Assembly (NCBI GenBank): GCA_013398175.1
Contig: VZRZ01005482.1
Location: 78,028 to 142,027 of the forward strand
Direction of reading: 5' to 3'
DNA length: 64,000 bases
Source: Climacteris rufus
Taxonomy: Eukaryota > Chordata > Aves > Passeriformes > Climacteridae
The translations under genes and the position numbers were made by a program. The notes beneath the pieces were generated by a model. It saw nothing but the letters and a program-made list of their open reading frames with translations. It ran no database searches and was not told the DNA's origin. How positions within the stretch are numbered: position 1 is the first letter of the stretch; each line of letters opens with the position of its first letter. Below, in pieces: positions 34,801 to 46,330 of this stretch.

Positions 34801-37800
34801 GGCATCCACCAGGTGATAGGTCCCTGCCCCGAAGAAAACCTGTCTCATCACCACATCAATCCCCTCCCTGGCTGAAAGCCCAAGTTTGTCCAACCACCTG
34901 CCAAAAAAATGAAGCAAATATCATGCAGATGAAATTGCTGACCTCAGCTGTCCTCCATTGCTGCTCTCTGACCAGTTCAGGAAGCAGGAAATAAAGAATT
35001 AGCACATGATGCTGACTTCCTTCAAATCACACAACTAATTTCAATTAAAGTCCTGCATTGATTACATTAAAAAATTATTTCAGACCATATCTTGATGTCC
35101 AAAATGGTGAGAACTGTTGCTCTACTCCCCTGTTTGCAGGTGGTGGAAACCAGGAGCAGCAGTGGATGATCCTGACCTGCAGGGTCTGCAGGCTGAGAGA
35201 AATCATCACACCAACAACAAGGCTGCCTGTTACTACCAGACTTTGACTTGCTGGCCCACCAGGCCCTGGTGAAAAGGTCATCATGTCTTATAGGAGGGAA
35301 AAAAATTGCCCACATTCCTTCTGTGGACTAGTCCCCTTCAGCTGGCAAAATATGTAATTTTCCCACCCCTGGGACATGGTACTCACATAAAGCCAGCAAC
35401 ATAAGTATTGGACAGTCTGGGAGCTCCTCCTCCATAGGCAGAGCTCGTCTCTCCCAGCCAGACCTTCTTGTCAGGCACAGTCCTACCAACAATCTGACCA
35501 CAGTGGCATTAGGGAAGAAGAGAAAGAGATGACAGTTCAGTTTTGTGGCTACTGAAATAAAGAAAATGTTGTGCTTCAGCTAAAGGCTTACTTAAGATGT
35601 TTGCATTTAAGGGGTAACACCCTGAGATGGGATGTCACAGAAATTTTGATGAAAAGGACTAGAAGTAGATTTACATCCCAACCCCTCCAACAAAACATGC
35701 TACCCATGTAAAACAAGCCAAACATCACTAAAATCCAGGTCCTGTAATTCTTCTCATGCTGAATAGTGCTATATTCCAAGTTACACTGTTCTCAGGAACT
35801 CAAAATACCAAAAAAATGCAGCAGAGGGTATGGGACGACCATAAATTACATCCCTGAGTAATGCCTACATCAATAAATGAGAATGTTGTAGGTGTGTGAT
35901 GTATCTGGCACCATGCTTGCTGCATGGAGCCCATTTATAGTTAGTATTGTTAATTTTATCTTTTTTAAATTTACCATGTCAGCAGCCCTCAGGCTGTGAG
36001 GATCCCTGTTTACTGCTAATAAGAAATTGTGGGTTACTCTGGATTCTCTGCTAAACCTCTGGAAACTGAACATGAAAATGATTGAACAGGACAAGGCACC
36101 TCCAGGACTTCATATATAGCTGTGGCAAAGGTATCCAGCACTTCAGGGCTCAAGAAATCCCCCCTTGTTGCACTCCGTCCATTCACATAGTAACTGAAAA
36201 TGGGAAAAAAAAACATAGCCAAAATTAAGGAGAAATACCACCAGTGGTACAAACCACCACCAAAAGTATTCAGTTGCTTGATACATTTACCCACAGCACG
36301 ATTTTTCTGTCCAGTGCTTTTCAATTTTTTGTTTTCCAAAAGTATGTCGCTTGTATTGAAGGGACTGTCAGGTATGATTGCCTCGATGGAGGCAGGATCT
36401 CACAGAAATTTCCAGCAGCAAAAGTAAGTTGGTTTGCATCTACTCATTTAAAATAAGGAAAACATCCCCAAGAGCCAGCTTCTGCAAATCTTCTCTTGCT
36501 GAGGATCCTACACTCCTATTTGATTCTCGCTTCATTGTATCAAGTTACATATTAAAACCTCAGTTGCCTGCTTCTGTCCCTCTGGTGGAGTATTTTGGCC
36601 ATTTGGAGGGAGCCAGATGTAGGCATCCCTATGGGATTAAGGTTGCCCTCCACCATAAGCAGAAGAGCTTTTAAGTCTAGTTTGTCCAAATAAAGAACAG
36701 GAAGTTGGATCCCTGTGGTTTTTGCATTTCATCCTGCTGTCACTCAGTCCAACCAGAAGTAGCTGAAGTCTTCCAGCCACAAGAGGAAGCTAAAACCTGA
36801 TAACCCTAAATTAGTAAAGATCAGCCCAGGAAAGGGAAAGGACATGTTAATGCATTTCTAGCAGCTCAAAATACAGAGATAAGTCATATATGTGTACGTG
36901 TATTTAAAATAAGTATGTGCATTTTTTCCCACTGTCACCTGACTGCTGCATGTCACTGTGCTACGTTTGACTGTGGAAAGAAAACAGCCTTCACATGGAA
37001 ATGACTTTTGAACTTGGAGTTCATGGTCAACTTACTCTACTGCCCATATGAACACTTTAAACCTGCACATCTAAGCCACTGCACAAGAGAGAAGCGGTGG
37101 GACTGTGCTGGTGCTGCTTGCACTGCATTTGGGATCTGAGGGTGAGTTACCCACACAGAGCCTGAAATGACTCAGAGAACAAAAGCAAAGGAACAGGAGG
37201 AGCTGCTGGCACTTCTCCATGGGGAAGGGTCATCCAGACTTGCAGGGCTTTTTGTTTAGATCAAGGAAGCATAAATAAAGCAAGCAAAATGACCATCTTG
37301 CACACTTTGCATTCCCTGCTGCTGTGCCTACGTTACAATCCCCCCCCACTGCTTTTGGGTCTCTGCACCAAGTAGGCTCTTTGGAGGCTTCAGCATTTCT
37401 GTAACATGCTCCCTCAATTCATCTCTCATTCTGAACTGAGGAATTTATGGACAGGCCCCTGAGGAACTGCCAAAAGGGGTGTTTCACCCCCCTGTTTTCT
37501 GTTGAGATGTTCAAAGTGACATTTTGTAAAGCAAACAGGCAATAATCAGCACAATGGTGGTATCCAAGTGGTACTTACTGGTGCCACGTAACAGAGTCGA
37601 TCACCTTCCCTCCTGATTTCAGGAAGCTGCAACCAGAGGGAATGGTGGAGAGCAGTGGGTTATCAGGCCATGGCCCTCTGACCAGTGGAATGCCGTGCAC
37701 AGCCCTCCCTCTCTCCCCCCAGCTGGCAGCAGTGATGGGGAATGCTTTGGGATCAGGCTTGCCCTGGCTTTTAAGCAGGCTTTGGGCAGCCTGGCTGCCT

Positions 37801-40800
37801 CAGCACGTTGCTGGGAGAATGAATTAATGTTTGTGTAACACACAGGTGTTTCTGGGGTGAAAAGCCCTTGTTAGCACAGCCCTAGAGCCAGTGCTCAATG
37901 GAAAAATGTGTGAACCACTGAGGTACTGCCAGCAGCTGAGTTTCAGTTGGCTGAGTACTTAAGACTTGAGCTCATGTATGCAGGTAAGATTTTAGCTGTC
38001 CTCAGTCAAGGGAAAAAAAAAAGTCGTTCAACTCCTGCCCTGATGCCTCTTCATGCTCGCTGCATCTAGGGGCAGACAAGCCACTATTCTCCACACCTGC
38101 CCCACTCCAGGGAATGCTGCTGGCACCTCACACCCTCACCTTCTCAGCAGTCCCTGCGTGTGCTTTCGGGGTTGCCCAACATCGGGACCGTAGAGCTTGG
38201 CGTGCTGGTAGAGGACATAGTTATTCAGAAGTTGGCGTAAGTGAATGAAATCCTGCCCCAGCTGGAAGCCATCGATGTGGATGCCAGATTTCTTCCTGAA
38301 GCTGTTGGGCTCTGGGGAAGACACGTGCACGTCAACAGCCCACTTGAGTTCTGGGGCAGAAAATAGGGCAGCTAGTTCCACATGGGAAGCACCAGTGCCC
38401 TAAGGCTTCACCTGATCTGGCATGATATGGGGTGAGATATTTGAAGGTGACGAGAGTGACACCAAAAGCCTGGGGGATGCAGCATGCTGCTGTCCAGCAC
38501 TCTGTCCCAGCCAGTCCACATAGGTGACATCCTACACCTCGTGGGGCATAATTCTCCTCATCTCAAAGCCCTGGTAGGAGCAGCAAAATCATCTAAATTT
38601 GATCCTTCATTGTGTCTTCTTGTGGAATCCCTCTTTGCAAATTAAGACCTTGACAGCTCTTAAAACATCCCCTTGCCTTTATGTGTCATCATCCAAAACA
38701 TTCAATAGCCCACAGCCCATCCCCTTTGGTGTTACTTTTCCAGATAAAGGCTGGCCTGGCCAACAAGCACTTACCATTCCCAAGCTCCCAGGAGATGTTG
38801 TACCTCTGTGAGGCGCAGTAGTCCAGCAGTGTCTGGGCGTTTGAGCTGTCCCACTGCAAGCCACCTTTCCGCAGCAAGGCATTGAGCCCAAAGATCAGGT
38901 GAAACCCTGAGCAGTTTGCAAAGCTGTAGAGAATATCCAGCGTATTTTCTGCACAGAGGAGAAAGGAAGGGTGTTTATCTCAAGGTTACAGTGTGCTGGT
39001 TAAGCTCTGGCCAAGCAGCAATCTTTACTGCCTGTGTTTATTTAGCCTGATGCTGGAAACGTGACAGCCCGACAGAGGAGGCCAGGCCTTACTACACAAC
39101 ATCTTGCAAGTGTTGAGATCTTCCCAACTCCTGCAGCTGAATACTATTAAACAGTAGAAAGACAGTTCTTTGAATATTTTTCTAAGTGGATGAAATGCTC
39201 CTTTTTCAGTGGTTTCAGCTCCCAACAGCCTACAACCCTTTTACCATGGAATGGAGAACTGCACCCCCTCTTTAAGTCTTACTTGTAATGGTGGTGTTTT
39301 TGTGCTTTTTCTGGTTCTGCTCAGCAAGAATCAGCTTCTCCTGGCTGGGCCACTGGGCCAGCAGCAGCGTCTCAGCAGCAGCAAATGCAGGCCTCGAGCC
39401 ACAAGCCTCTGTAGGGCAGAAGAAGGTTGGTAGGAATTAACTCCTCATCCTTACAGCCAGTGACCCCTTGTTCCAGTGAGCTGGCAAAGCGTGGGCTGCC
39501 ATGCCTGAGGAGCAGCTAAGCCATCCTGGTGTGCAGGGGTGTGGTAGGGATCATGGTCCACCCTTGCTGTGGGCAGGAATGAAGTAATGCTTCCTTGCAC
39601 TGCCTGTCTCTTGCAGGGGAAAACGCTGACTTCCCCACATGGCTCCGGCAACAGCGCCAGCAGGAGTCATAAGACACTTTTCCTTCAAAGCTCATGTTTT
39701 TTCTTGGCATGCAAACCAGGAACAAGCCATAACCGGAGAGGAAGGCACGAGCCAGAGTCACAGGAAGTGGCTACTTAGCAAAGTGATATGAGGTGAAAAG
39801 TACCACTCAACTTCAAAACCAAGCATCAGGAGTCCTAGGGTAATGTAGGATAGCAGTTGTGCTATGTATCATGGGAATAGGTGGGAATTCTTTCATCTGA
39901 AACACCTCTTGAAGGGTTTATGTGCTTCTGCTAAGTTTAAAGAGAAAATACCAAGCTCACGCAGCTGGCAGTAGTCCAGTGGGTTTGCACTTGACCTGTC
40001 AAAGTGACAGGAGAGCAAGGCTGCACCCCACAGCCCGACTCTCTGGTTTTGGCTGAGAGGGAGAAATTGGACACACTGTTCTCTTCAGATTATTCCTTCC
40101 ATCTGTTACTTAATTTTCATAATGAAGTCACAACTTTTGAGCTGACCTTGATGGCCTCCCAGGCAGTGGGGGAGCTCCCAAGATTGCTGCAAGGAGCAGA
40201 GGGCAGCAAAGGGAGAGTCCCAGCAGGTGCCAGGGCAGATACGAGGTCCCCTGCATCCTTTCTCACTTGCCCATGGCTGGCACAGCTCTTCCCACAAACT
40301 GTGCTGAAAGTCCACAGATCTCTCTCCATGGATGACAGCAATGCTGACCTTGTGGAGGACTCCCAGCGCTGCTGCTGTGCCCTTGCAGCAACCTCAGCCT
40401 GCATCAAAACCCCCTCCAAAACCCAGGATGGTTATGAGTCTGACACGTTGATGCCCATTTTACCTTGCTGTGCCTGAAGTTCCCAGAGGACTTTTTCTTC
40501 CAAAGTTGAATCCTTATTGGGATCAAAGATGAGAAAATCGGTCTGAGTGCCGCCAAACCTCAGGAAACCTGGGGACAAGGCCATTGCCAGGGTATGCAGT
40601 TTGGGATTGCTGAGGAGGGAATGTTGAGAAACAGAAAACCACTACATTTATGCAGACTGTAGCTTTGATGTAGAGAGCAAACATGGCAAATACTTGGAGG
40701 GGTGTGCTACAGCTACCCAGTAGCCTCAGGGCACTGCTGATACCTTGCTGGATCTGCATCCCAGCCCTCTGCAGTGTCTATGAGGGATACTGACAGCCAA

Positions 40801-43800
40801 GTGAGCCAGGAGAGTATTTATGAGGCAGCAAGGGGAGCACATGCCTGAGGGAACAGGGTCATGGGCAGGAAGCCAAAACCTGGGGACAAAGTAATGCAAA
40901 AATTCAAACCAGGTTGGTTTGTTTTTTTTTTTTTTTCCTAAACATCCTTCTCCCCAGATTCTTTGGCTTTGTTTATGCAACACCAACATAGCAGTCCTGT
41001 GAGAAGGTGGACGCAAAACTGACTTTACATCATCAGTCCCAACTTCCATCAACAACAGCCAAAGCATGCACTTTTGTACCCAAGAGAGATTAAGAGTCTC
41101 TGCTGGGACAGGTGTTAACTTTATCAGAGCAGGTGCACAAAAGCACATAACCGTGCCTCAGCGAGCTGTGCAGGATGTGCAGCACCAGCACCCAGCCTGC
41201 TCTGGGGGAAACTGCGAGGCGTGGGAGGACACCAGGCACATGGGGCACTATCTGCTCCGTGGTGACAGACAGCAGATTAGAGACCACCAAGTACTTCCCA
41301 CTCCTCGTGGTGGCAGGGCTGGCCTCAGGCTGAACCCCAAGGCATGTGGTTGGGGACCTGAGCACTTCCCAGCAAAGCTGGTGGCATCTTTCCCCTCACC
41401 TCGGTGAGGAGGAAAAAATGAAAGTGGTGGCAGGAGGGAAATCAGGTCTGGAGGATGAGACAGATGAAAAGGAAAGAACTAAGGTAGCTTCCAAAAAAAG
41501 GTAAGATCAAAAGGAATAACATACCAAAAAGAAGAGCAAAAGCAGGGAAGAAAAGGCAGGAGAGAGGTCAGAGGAAAAGAAAAGGACAGGGAACACCCAT
41601 CACTCAGCAGTCCAGAGTTGTTCAGTGTTACCCAGGGGGGAAAAAAGTCTTCATGTTTAGAATCTCTTGGTTCAGCTTTGATGATGAGGGACCCTCCTCA
41701 GCAGTTATTTGAGTTTATGTTGACAAAAGTCTGCAAAGCTGCTGGAGGGCTCACATGATTTTTATCTTGCAGAGCAGCAGGGATAGCAGCCCCCAGCCTT
41801 GCCACACATAACCCTGTGCTCTGTAGAATCATAGAATTGTTAAGCTTGGAAAAGACCCCTGATATCATCAAATTCAAACATTAACCCAGCACTGCCATGT
41901 TCACCACTAAACCATGTAAACCATGTCCTCAAGTTCCACATCCACACTTTTTTTAACACTTTCAGCAATGGTGATCCCACCACTTCCCTGGGCAGCCTGT
42001 TCTAGGATGTGACCACCGTTTCAGTAAAAACATTTTTCTTAATATGCAATCTAAAACTCCTGTGATGCAGCTTGAGGCCCCTTCCTCTCATCCAGTCACT
42101 TGTTACCTGGGAGAGACCGACCTACGAATCGGTACAACCTCCTTTCCGGTGGTTGCAGAGAGCGATAAGGATCCCTTCGAGCCTCCATTTCTCGAGGCCA
42201 AACAATCGCAATTCGCTCCGTTTCCTTCTCCTTTTTTCTTCTGCTCGTAAAGCAGCTCCTCTCCCAACCTTATCCCCGAGCTGACCCTTCCCTGCATCCA
42301 CCCAGCCCAGCCGCTCCTTCCCCGAGCACGAACGAGACGGCGCGGCTGGCACCTGCGGAAGGTACCGCCTTCTGCCCTGGGAGGACGGAATTCGTGAATC
42401 CCGAAGAACAGAGGATCCAGCAGCCTCTCCCCGACCCCAGATTCAGGGATGGGGGCTCTCCGTCCCCCCAGCTCGCTCCGCAGCGCCTTTGCCAGTTCCC
42501 CCCGGGATGCTCGGGCTCCCCCCACCCCGGTGACTGCGGACCCCCTGCCCACCGGGCACCTCTCCCCTCGCCCCGGNGCTCCCGGCCCGCCGCGCCGCCA
42601 CCGCCGGCACCACCCCCGCGGAGGGCGGGCCCGGGGCTGCAGCGCTCCGCTCCCCGCCGGGCAGAACCGGGCTGGCGTGAGCAGGACCCTCCTCACCCTC
42701 TGAAAGGCTCCGACAGAGTCCTCGAGTCTCCAATCAGCGCCGAGGCACCCGAACCCCCGGGTTACCCAAACGCAACCATTGCAAAATGAACCCGTGTTTC
42801 CACCTGGTTCCCTGCCTGCTCACACATTTGCCGCCACCTCCTCCAGCATCCCGCCCTGCCCGAGCGGCCCTGGGCAGCTCCGTGCACAACCAGCCGGCTG
42901 GAAAATGGCTACAGGTTGAAGGCTGCTACTCCAGGGCTGAGATGGCAGCCTGGCACCCCAGCTACAGCCTCCACTGCGAGGCACAGCGGACGTGTCAGAC
43001 TGAACNTGTGACCACCGCTTCAGTAAAAACATTTTTCTTAATATGCAATCTAAAACTCCTGTGATGCAGCTTGAGGCCCCTTCCTCTCATCCAGTCACTT
43101 GTTACCTGGGAGAGACCGACCTACGAATCGGTACAACCTCCTTTCCGGTGGTTGCAGAGAGCGATAAGGATCCCTTCGAGCCTCCATTTCTCGAGGCCAA
43201 ACAATCGCAATTCGCTCCGTTTCCTTCTCCTTTTTTCTTCTGCTCGTAAAGCAGCTCCTCTCCCAACCTTATCCCCGAGCTGACCCTTCCTGGCATCCAC
43301 CCAGCCCAGCCGCTCCTTCCCCGAGCACGAACGAGACGGCGCGGCTGGCACCTGCGGAAGGTACCGCCTTCTGCCCTGGGAGGACGGAATTCGTGAATCC
43401 CGAAGAACAGAGGATCCAGCAGCCTCTCCCCCACCCCAGATTCAGGGATGGGGGCTCTCCGTCCCCCCAGCTCGCTCCGCAGCGCCTTTGCCAGTTCCCC
43501 CCGGGATGCTCGGGCTCCCCCCACCCCGGTGACTGCGGACCCCCTGCCCACCGGGCACCTCTCCCCTCGCCCCGGGGGCCCCTCTGCCGTGCCCGCCTCC
43601 CTTCTCCCTTTGCCCGAAGGGGCGAGAGCCGGCTCACCTGAGCAGGGCGACGTAGCGCGGGTCCCGGGCGAGGCTGGCGTCCAGGGTGAGGGAGAGGAAA
43701 GCCGGGCTCACCTCCCCTCGGGGGCTGCCCCGGAGCCCCAGGCGCAGCACCGCCGCCCGCTGCCCCTCCGCCAGCCCCGGCAGCGGCAGCAGCGGCAGCA

Positions 43801-43825
43801 GCAGCGGCAGCAGCAGCAGCGGCAT
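31812..43825 (-). CDS. HPSE: Heparanase (HPSE), 531 aa, 12 coding exons
   Basis: Endo-beta-glucuronidase (GH79) that cleaves heparan sulfate in lysosomes and the extracellular matrix. Exons: 43638-43825 (ATG at 43825), 40464-40609, 39283-39408, 38775-38948, 38140-38311, 37579-37626, 36100-36193, 35387-35493, 34783-34897, 32989-33107, 32688-32834, 31812-31971 (TAA). All junctions are GT/AG and the frame is continuous. A Leu-rich signal peptide (MPLLLLPLLLPLL) opens the protein. The proton donor Glu212 is in ISWELGNEPNSF, its codon split between exons 4 and 5. The nucleophile Glu331 is in KKVWLGETSSAYGGG (exon 8). The C-terminus GLPAFSYGFYVIKNAKAIACI matches the family. The length suits the family (human 543, chicken about 523). 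The linker removed during maturation falls in exons 2-3. Confidence 0.97.
39283..39408 (-). other. HPSE: HPSE exon 3: activation linker and start of the large subunit
   Basis: In human heparanase, cathepsin L cuts after Gln157 in HYQKKF, with Tyr156 at P2. Here the aligned residues (about 142-147) are QNQKKH, so the P2 tyrosine is asparagine. The linker before it is Ala/Leu-rich and differs strongly from human, as linkers do. The N-glycosylation sequon NTT (149-151) corresponds to human NST. Confidence 0.8.
41824..42225 (-). mobile_element. CR1 LINE 3' fragment in HPSE intron 1 (sense on -)
   Basis: Antisense CR1 text starting TAGAATCATAGAATTG, through CACTTCCCTGGGCAGCCTGT, to GTTGCAGAGAGCGATAAGG and TCTCGAGGCCAAACAATCG. 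The right part (42008 onward) is repeated at 43007-43224 because the assembly duplicates this block. Confidence 0.85.
42577..42577. other. Single-N contig junction (missing exon 1 segment)
   Basis: One N replaces the 255 bp present at 43576-43830 in the complete copy. Confidence 0.97.
43006..43006. other. Single-N contig junction (right end of duplicated block)
   Basis: One N separates the end of the partial copy (…CAGACTGAAC) from the start of the complete copy (TGTGACCACCGC…). Confidence 0.97.
43007..43224 (-). mobile_element. Right part of the CR1 fragment, second assembly copy
   Basis: Repeats 42008-42225 at an offset of 999 bp; see the partial duplicate block. In a corrected assembly this and 41824-42225 would probably be one CR1 insertion. 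Confidence 0.75.
43779..43823 (-). repeat. HPSE: GC-rich CTG/CCG repeat coding the HPSE signal-peptide leucines
   Basis: Interrupted CAGCGG/CAGCAG units (plus strand) encode the poly-Leu core of the heparanase signal peptide. Such tracts are prone to length variation and poor sequencing, and the tract lies in the segment missing from the neighbouring partial copy. Confidence 0.75.
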
Positions 43826-44040
43826 CCTCCGCTCCCGGCCCGCCGCGCCGCCACCGCCGGCACCACCCCCGCGGAGGGCGGGCCCGGGGCTGCAGCGCTC
43901 CGCTCCCCGCCGGGCAGAACCGGGCTGGCGTGAGCAGGACCCTCCTCACCCTCTGAAAGGCTCCGACAGAGTCCTCGAGTCTCCAATCAGCGCCGAGGCA
44001 CCCGAACCCCCGGGTTACCCAAACGCAACCATTGCAAAAT
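43826..44040 (-). promoter_or_regulatory. HPSE: HPSE GC-rich promoter region with CCAAT element
   Basis: GC- and CpG-rich stretch directly above the HPSE ATG with no TATA box. A CCAAT pentamer (43983-43987, plus strand; ATTGG on the gene strand) lies about 160 bp upstream of the start codon. The ATG context GAGGATGC has A at -3. The promoter assignment is inferred from position and composition. Confidence 0.5.
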
Positions 44041-44485
44041 GAACCCGTGTTTCCACCTGGTTCCCTGCCTGCTCACACATTTGCCGCCACCTCCTCCAGC
44101 ATCCCGCCCTGCCCGAGCGGCCCTGGGCAGCTCCGTGCACAACCAGCCGGCTGGAAAATGGCTACAGGTTGAAGGCTGCTACTCCAGGGCTGAGATGGCA
44201 GCCTGGCACCCCAGCTACAGCCTCCACTGCGAGGCACAGCGGACGTGTCAGACTGAACCCCACCTGCCCTGCTACACTGTTGGAAGAAATGTATTTCTTA
44301 ATTACAGAAGCATGACACTTGGAATTAGTGTTACAGAAAAGGTTCAGGCATGCTCTGGGTCTGCCCCCAAGGTGCTCCCTGCAGAGTCCAGCCTGAGCCG
44401 AAATCCTTCTTTGGCAACAGCTGGACTTCTCAGGGAGTCCTGTTGGGAGAGAGCCAGTTGCAGCCATGGAGCAGGTACTGCTCAG

Positions 44486-45075
44486 TATCATAGGATGGTT
44501 CGGGTGGTTCCAAACCCACACCAAGGGCAGGGACACCCCCCACTAGTCCAGGTTGCTCAGAGTTCCATCCAGCCTGGCTTTGAACACTTCCAGGGATGGG
44601 GTGTCTGCAGCTTCTCTGGGCCACCTTTGCCAGAGCCTCAGCATCCTCACAGTAAAGAATTTCTTCTTAACAGTGAAACTCAACCAGCCCTCCTTCAGCT
44701 GAAGGCCGTTCCCCTCTTGTCCTATCATTCCATGCCCTTGTGAAAAGTCCATCTCCAGCTCTCTTGTAGTTCCTTTAGGTACTGGAAGTGCTATAAGATC
44801 TCCCTGGAGCCTTCTCTTTTCCAGCCTGAAGAATCCCAGCTTTCTCAACCTGTCTGCATAGGGTAGGTGCCCCAACCCTCTGATCACCTCTGTGGCCTCC
44901 TCTGGACTCGTTCCAACAGGTCCCTGTCTTTCTTATTTTGGGAGCCCCAGAGCTGGATGCTGTATTGCAGGTGGAGTCTGGAGGAGAAGGGGAGACCCAC
45001 CTCCCCTGACCTACAGATCCTGGACCCTTTGATGCAGCCCAGAATACAGCTGGCTTTCTGGGCTGTAAGAACGTT
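44486..45075 (-). mobile_element. Longest CR1 LINE 3' fragment (sense on -)
   Basis: Antisense CR1 text from ATCATAGGATGGTTCGGGTG to about GCTGGCTTTCTGGGCTGTAA. On the minus strand it still encodes recognisable but interrupted C-terminal reverse-transcriptase ORF sequence (for example LRKLGFFRLEKRRLQGDLI and NGLQLKEG). It begins about 450 bp beyond the HPSE promoter region. Confidence 0.93.
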
Positions 45076-46158
45076 TCTATGTTTCCAAGTTTCTCTGCTC
45101 ACTATTGAAACATCTGCAGAATTTTAAAATAATTACTCTTAACCATTACATTAACCATTACATTTCCCACCTGCATCAATTCATCCCGAAGCATCCCTGT
45201 TTCTTACTAAGCTTGTTTTCAACACAGTTGTCTGCTGGAACAGGCTGCAAATCTGTTACTTTATTTAGGTGCAGCTCTTCCCACATGCACTGAAGTCAGA
45301 GTGGCTCAAGTGCTTGCCTGCCTGGCCCTTCCTGTTCCTGCTTGCTCTACATTTTTGCACTGTTAAGTAACTCTCCATCAGAACTAGAAGAACTAGACCA
45401 AATTAACTCTGGTTTTGATAAACACATCCACAGCTCTGCTGCAAAGGAAACATCAGTGACACTTCTGATTGTCTCAGTATCTTAGTCAGGGTGATGCTTC
45501 CCGTTCTGGAGGTGCAGCATCAATTACATGCCCACGCTCCAGGAAGGGCTGGGGTGATTGTCTGCCAGAGGAATAACTCATCTATCAGCAGATGACTGGA
45601 GCCACAAACAAACTACCCAGCCCCATGAGTAAACCAGGGATATAAGAATGTAGTTCTGTGTGTGATAAATCATTGCTGCACACCTAGTTAAGGTTGTTAC
45701 TACAGGCACAGAAAAGGTCAACAGCTGTCAGGCGAGATGCAGCCCACTTACAATTTTTTCTGTTGGAATTCACTACTTCTGCCTTCATGTCCTCACTGTG
45801 CTTCTTTGAGGAGAGGCACTTGGAGTCACTTTCCCCTGGGTATTTGTCACAGCAGAGGCACAAGGTGTGCATTTCAAATGGTCAAGGTTATGTTTTTGGT
45901 TCAATTGCCATGTACTGGTGTGTGTATGTAAGGTCTAGCACATGCTGTGTTTTGAGCAGCCTGCAAAACCTTGCAGCTGGAAATCAGTGCCTTCCCAAAT
46001 TAGCTTAAGAGCTTGAGGTACTAAATGAGAAGTGGTAGCTTTTGCCTGGGCATTTTTCACATGGTCATGCAGCTCCTATCAGGCAGTTCTGCTTCTCCCA
46101 TGCCAGTGATGCCATGAGGCTCATTGTGATGACTAGGTTTTTGAAACTAGGAAGAAAT

Positions 46159-46205
46159 AATTAAAAAAAAACAAAAAACAAAAAACAAAACAAAACAAAA
46201 AAACA
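46159..46205. repeat. A-rich low-complexity tract
   Basis: Runs of A separated by single C (AAAAAACAAAAAACAAAACAAAAC pattern). Confidence 0.85.
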
Positions 46206-46280
46206 TTCCAGGAATTTCAACTGTCTAACAGCAGTGGCACCATGCTATTGTTAACATGGGCCCCACTGCTGGTCCTGGAA

Positions 46281-46330
46281 AAGCACTAAGAACTGATATG
46301 TATTTTTATATATATCTATATATCAGTGCT
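46281..46330. repeat. Bulged AT-rich inverted repeat
   Basis: AAGCACT and CTGATAT on the left pair with ATATCAG and AGTGCTT on the right, around a TA-rich centre. The result would be an imperfect hairpin of about 50 nt. Confidence 0.6.

Larger units (their letters stand above)
42008..43006. repeat. Near-identical partial copy of the HPSE 5' region, bounded by single Ns
   Basis: 42008-42576 matches 43007-43575 with only a few differences (for example 42019 t versus 43018 c). After a lone N at 42577, 42578-43005 matches 43831-44258. A second lone N at 43006 joins into the complete copy. The block therefore lacks exactly the 255 bp (43576-43830) that contain the HPSE exon 1 coding sequence. This pattern is typical of an alternative haplotype contig placed in tandem, not of a biological duplication. 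Confidence 0.85.

Noticed and set aside
40004..40477. 157-codon open frame on + inside HPSE
   Set aside because: Antisense to HPSE, partly covering exon 2 and intron 2. The minus-strand exon explains the coding-like composition.
42103..42696. 197-codon open frame on - crossing the N at 42577
   Set aside because: Reads through an assembly junction in the duplicated CpG-rich block. The same sequence in the complete copy is HPSE promoter and intron.
42008..43006. A real second HPSE promoter or gene copy
   Set aside because: Single-N junctions, loss of exactly the exon 1 segment and near-identity over the whole block point to an assembly artefact.
43448..43933. 161-codon open frame on + opposite HPSE exon 1
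   Set aside because: Shadow of the GC-rich exon 1 and promoter; the minus strand gives a true signal peptide and heparanase sequence.
44543..44887. 114-codon open frame on - resembling a small gene
   Set aside because: It is the degraded C-terminal coding part of a CR1 element, not a host gene.
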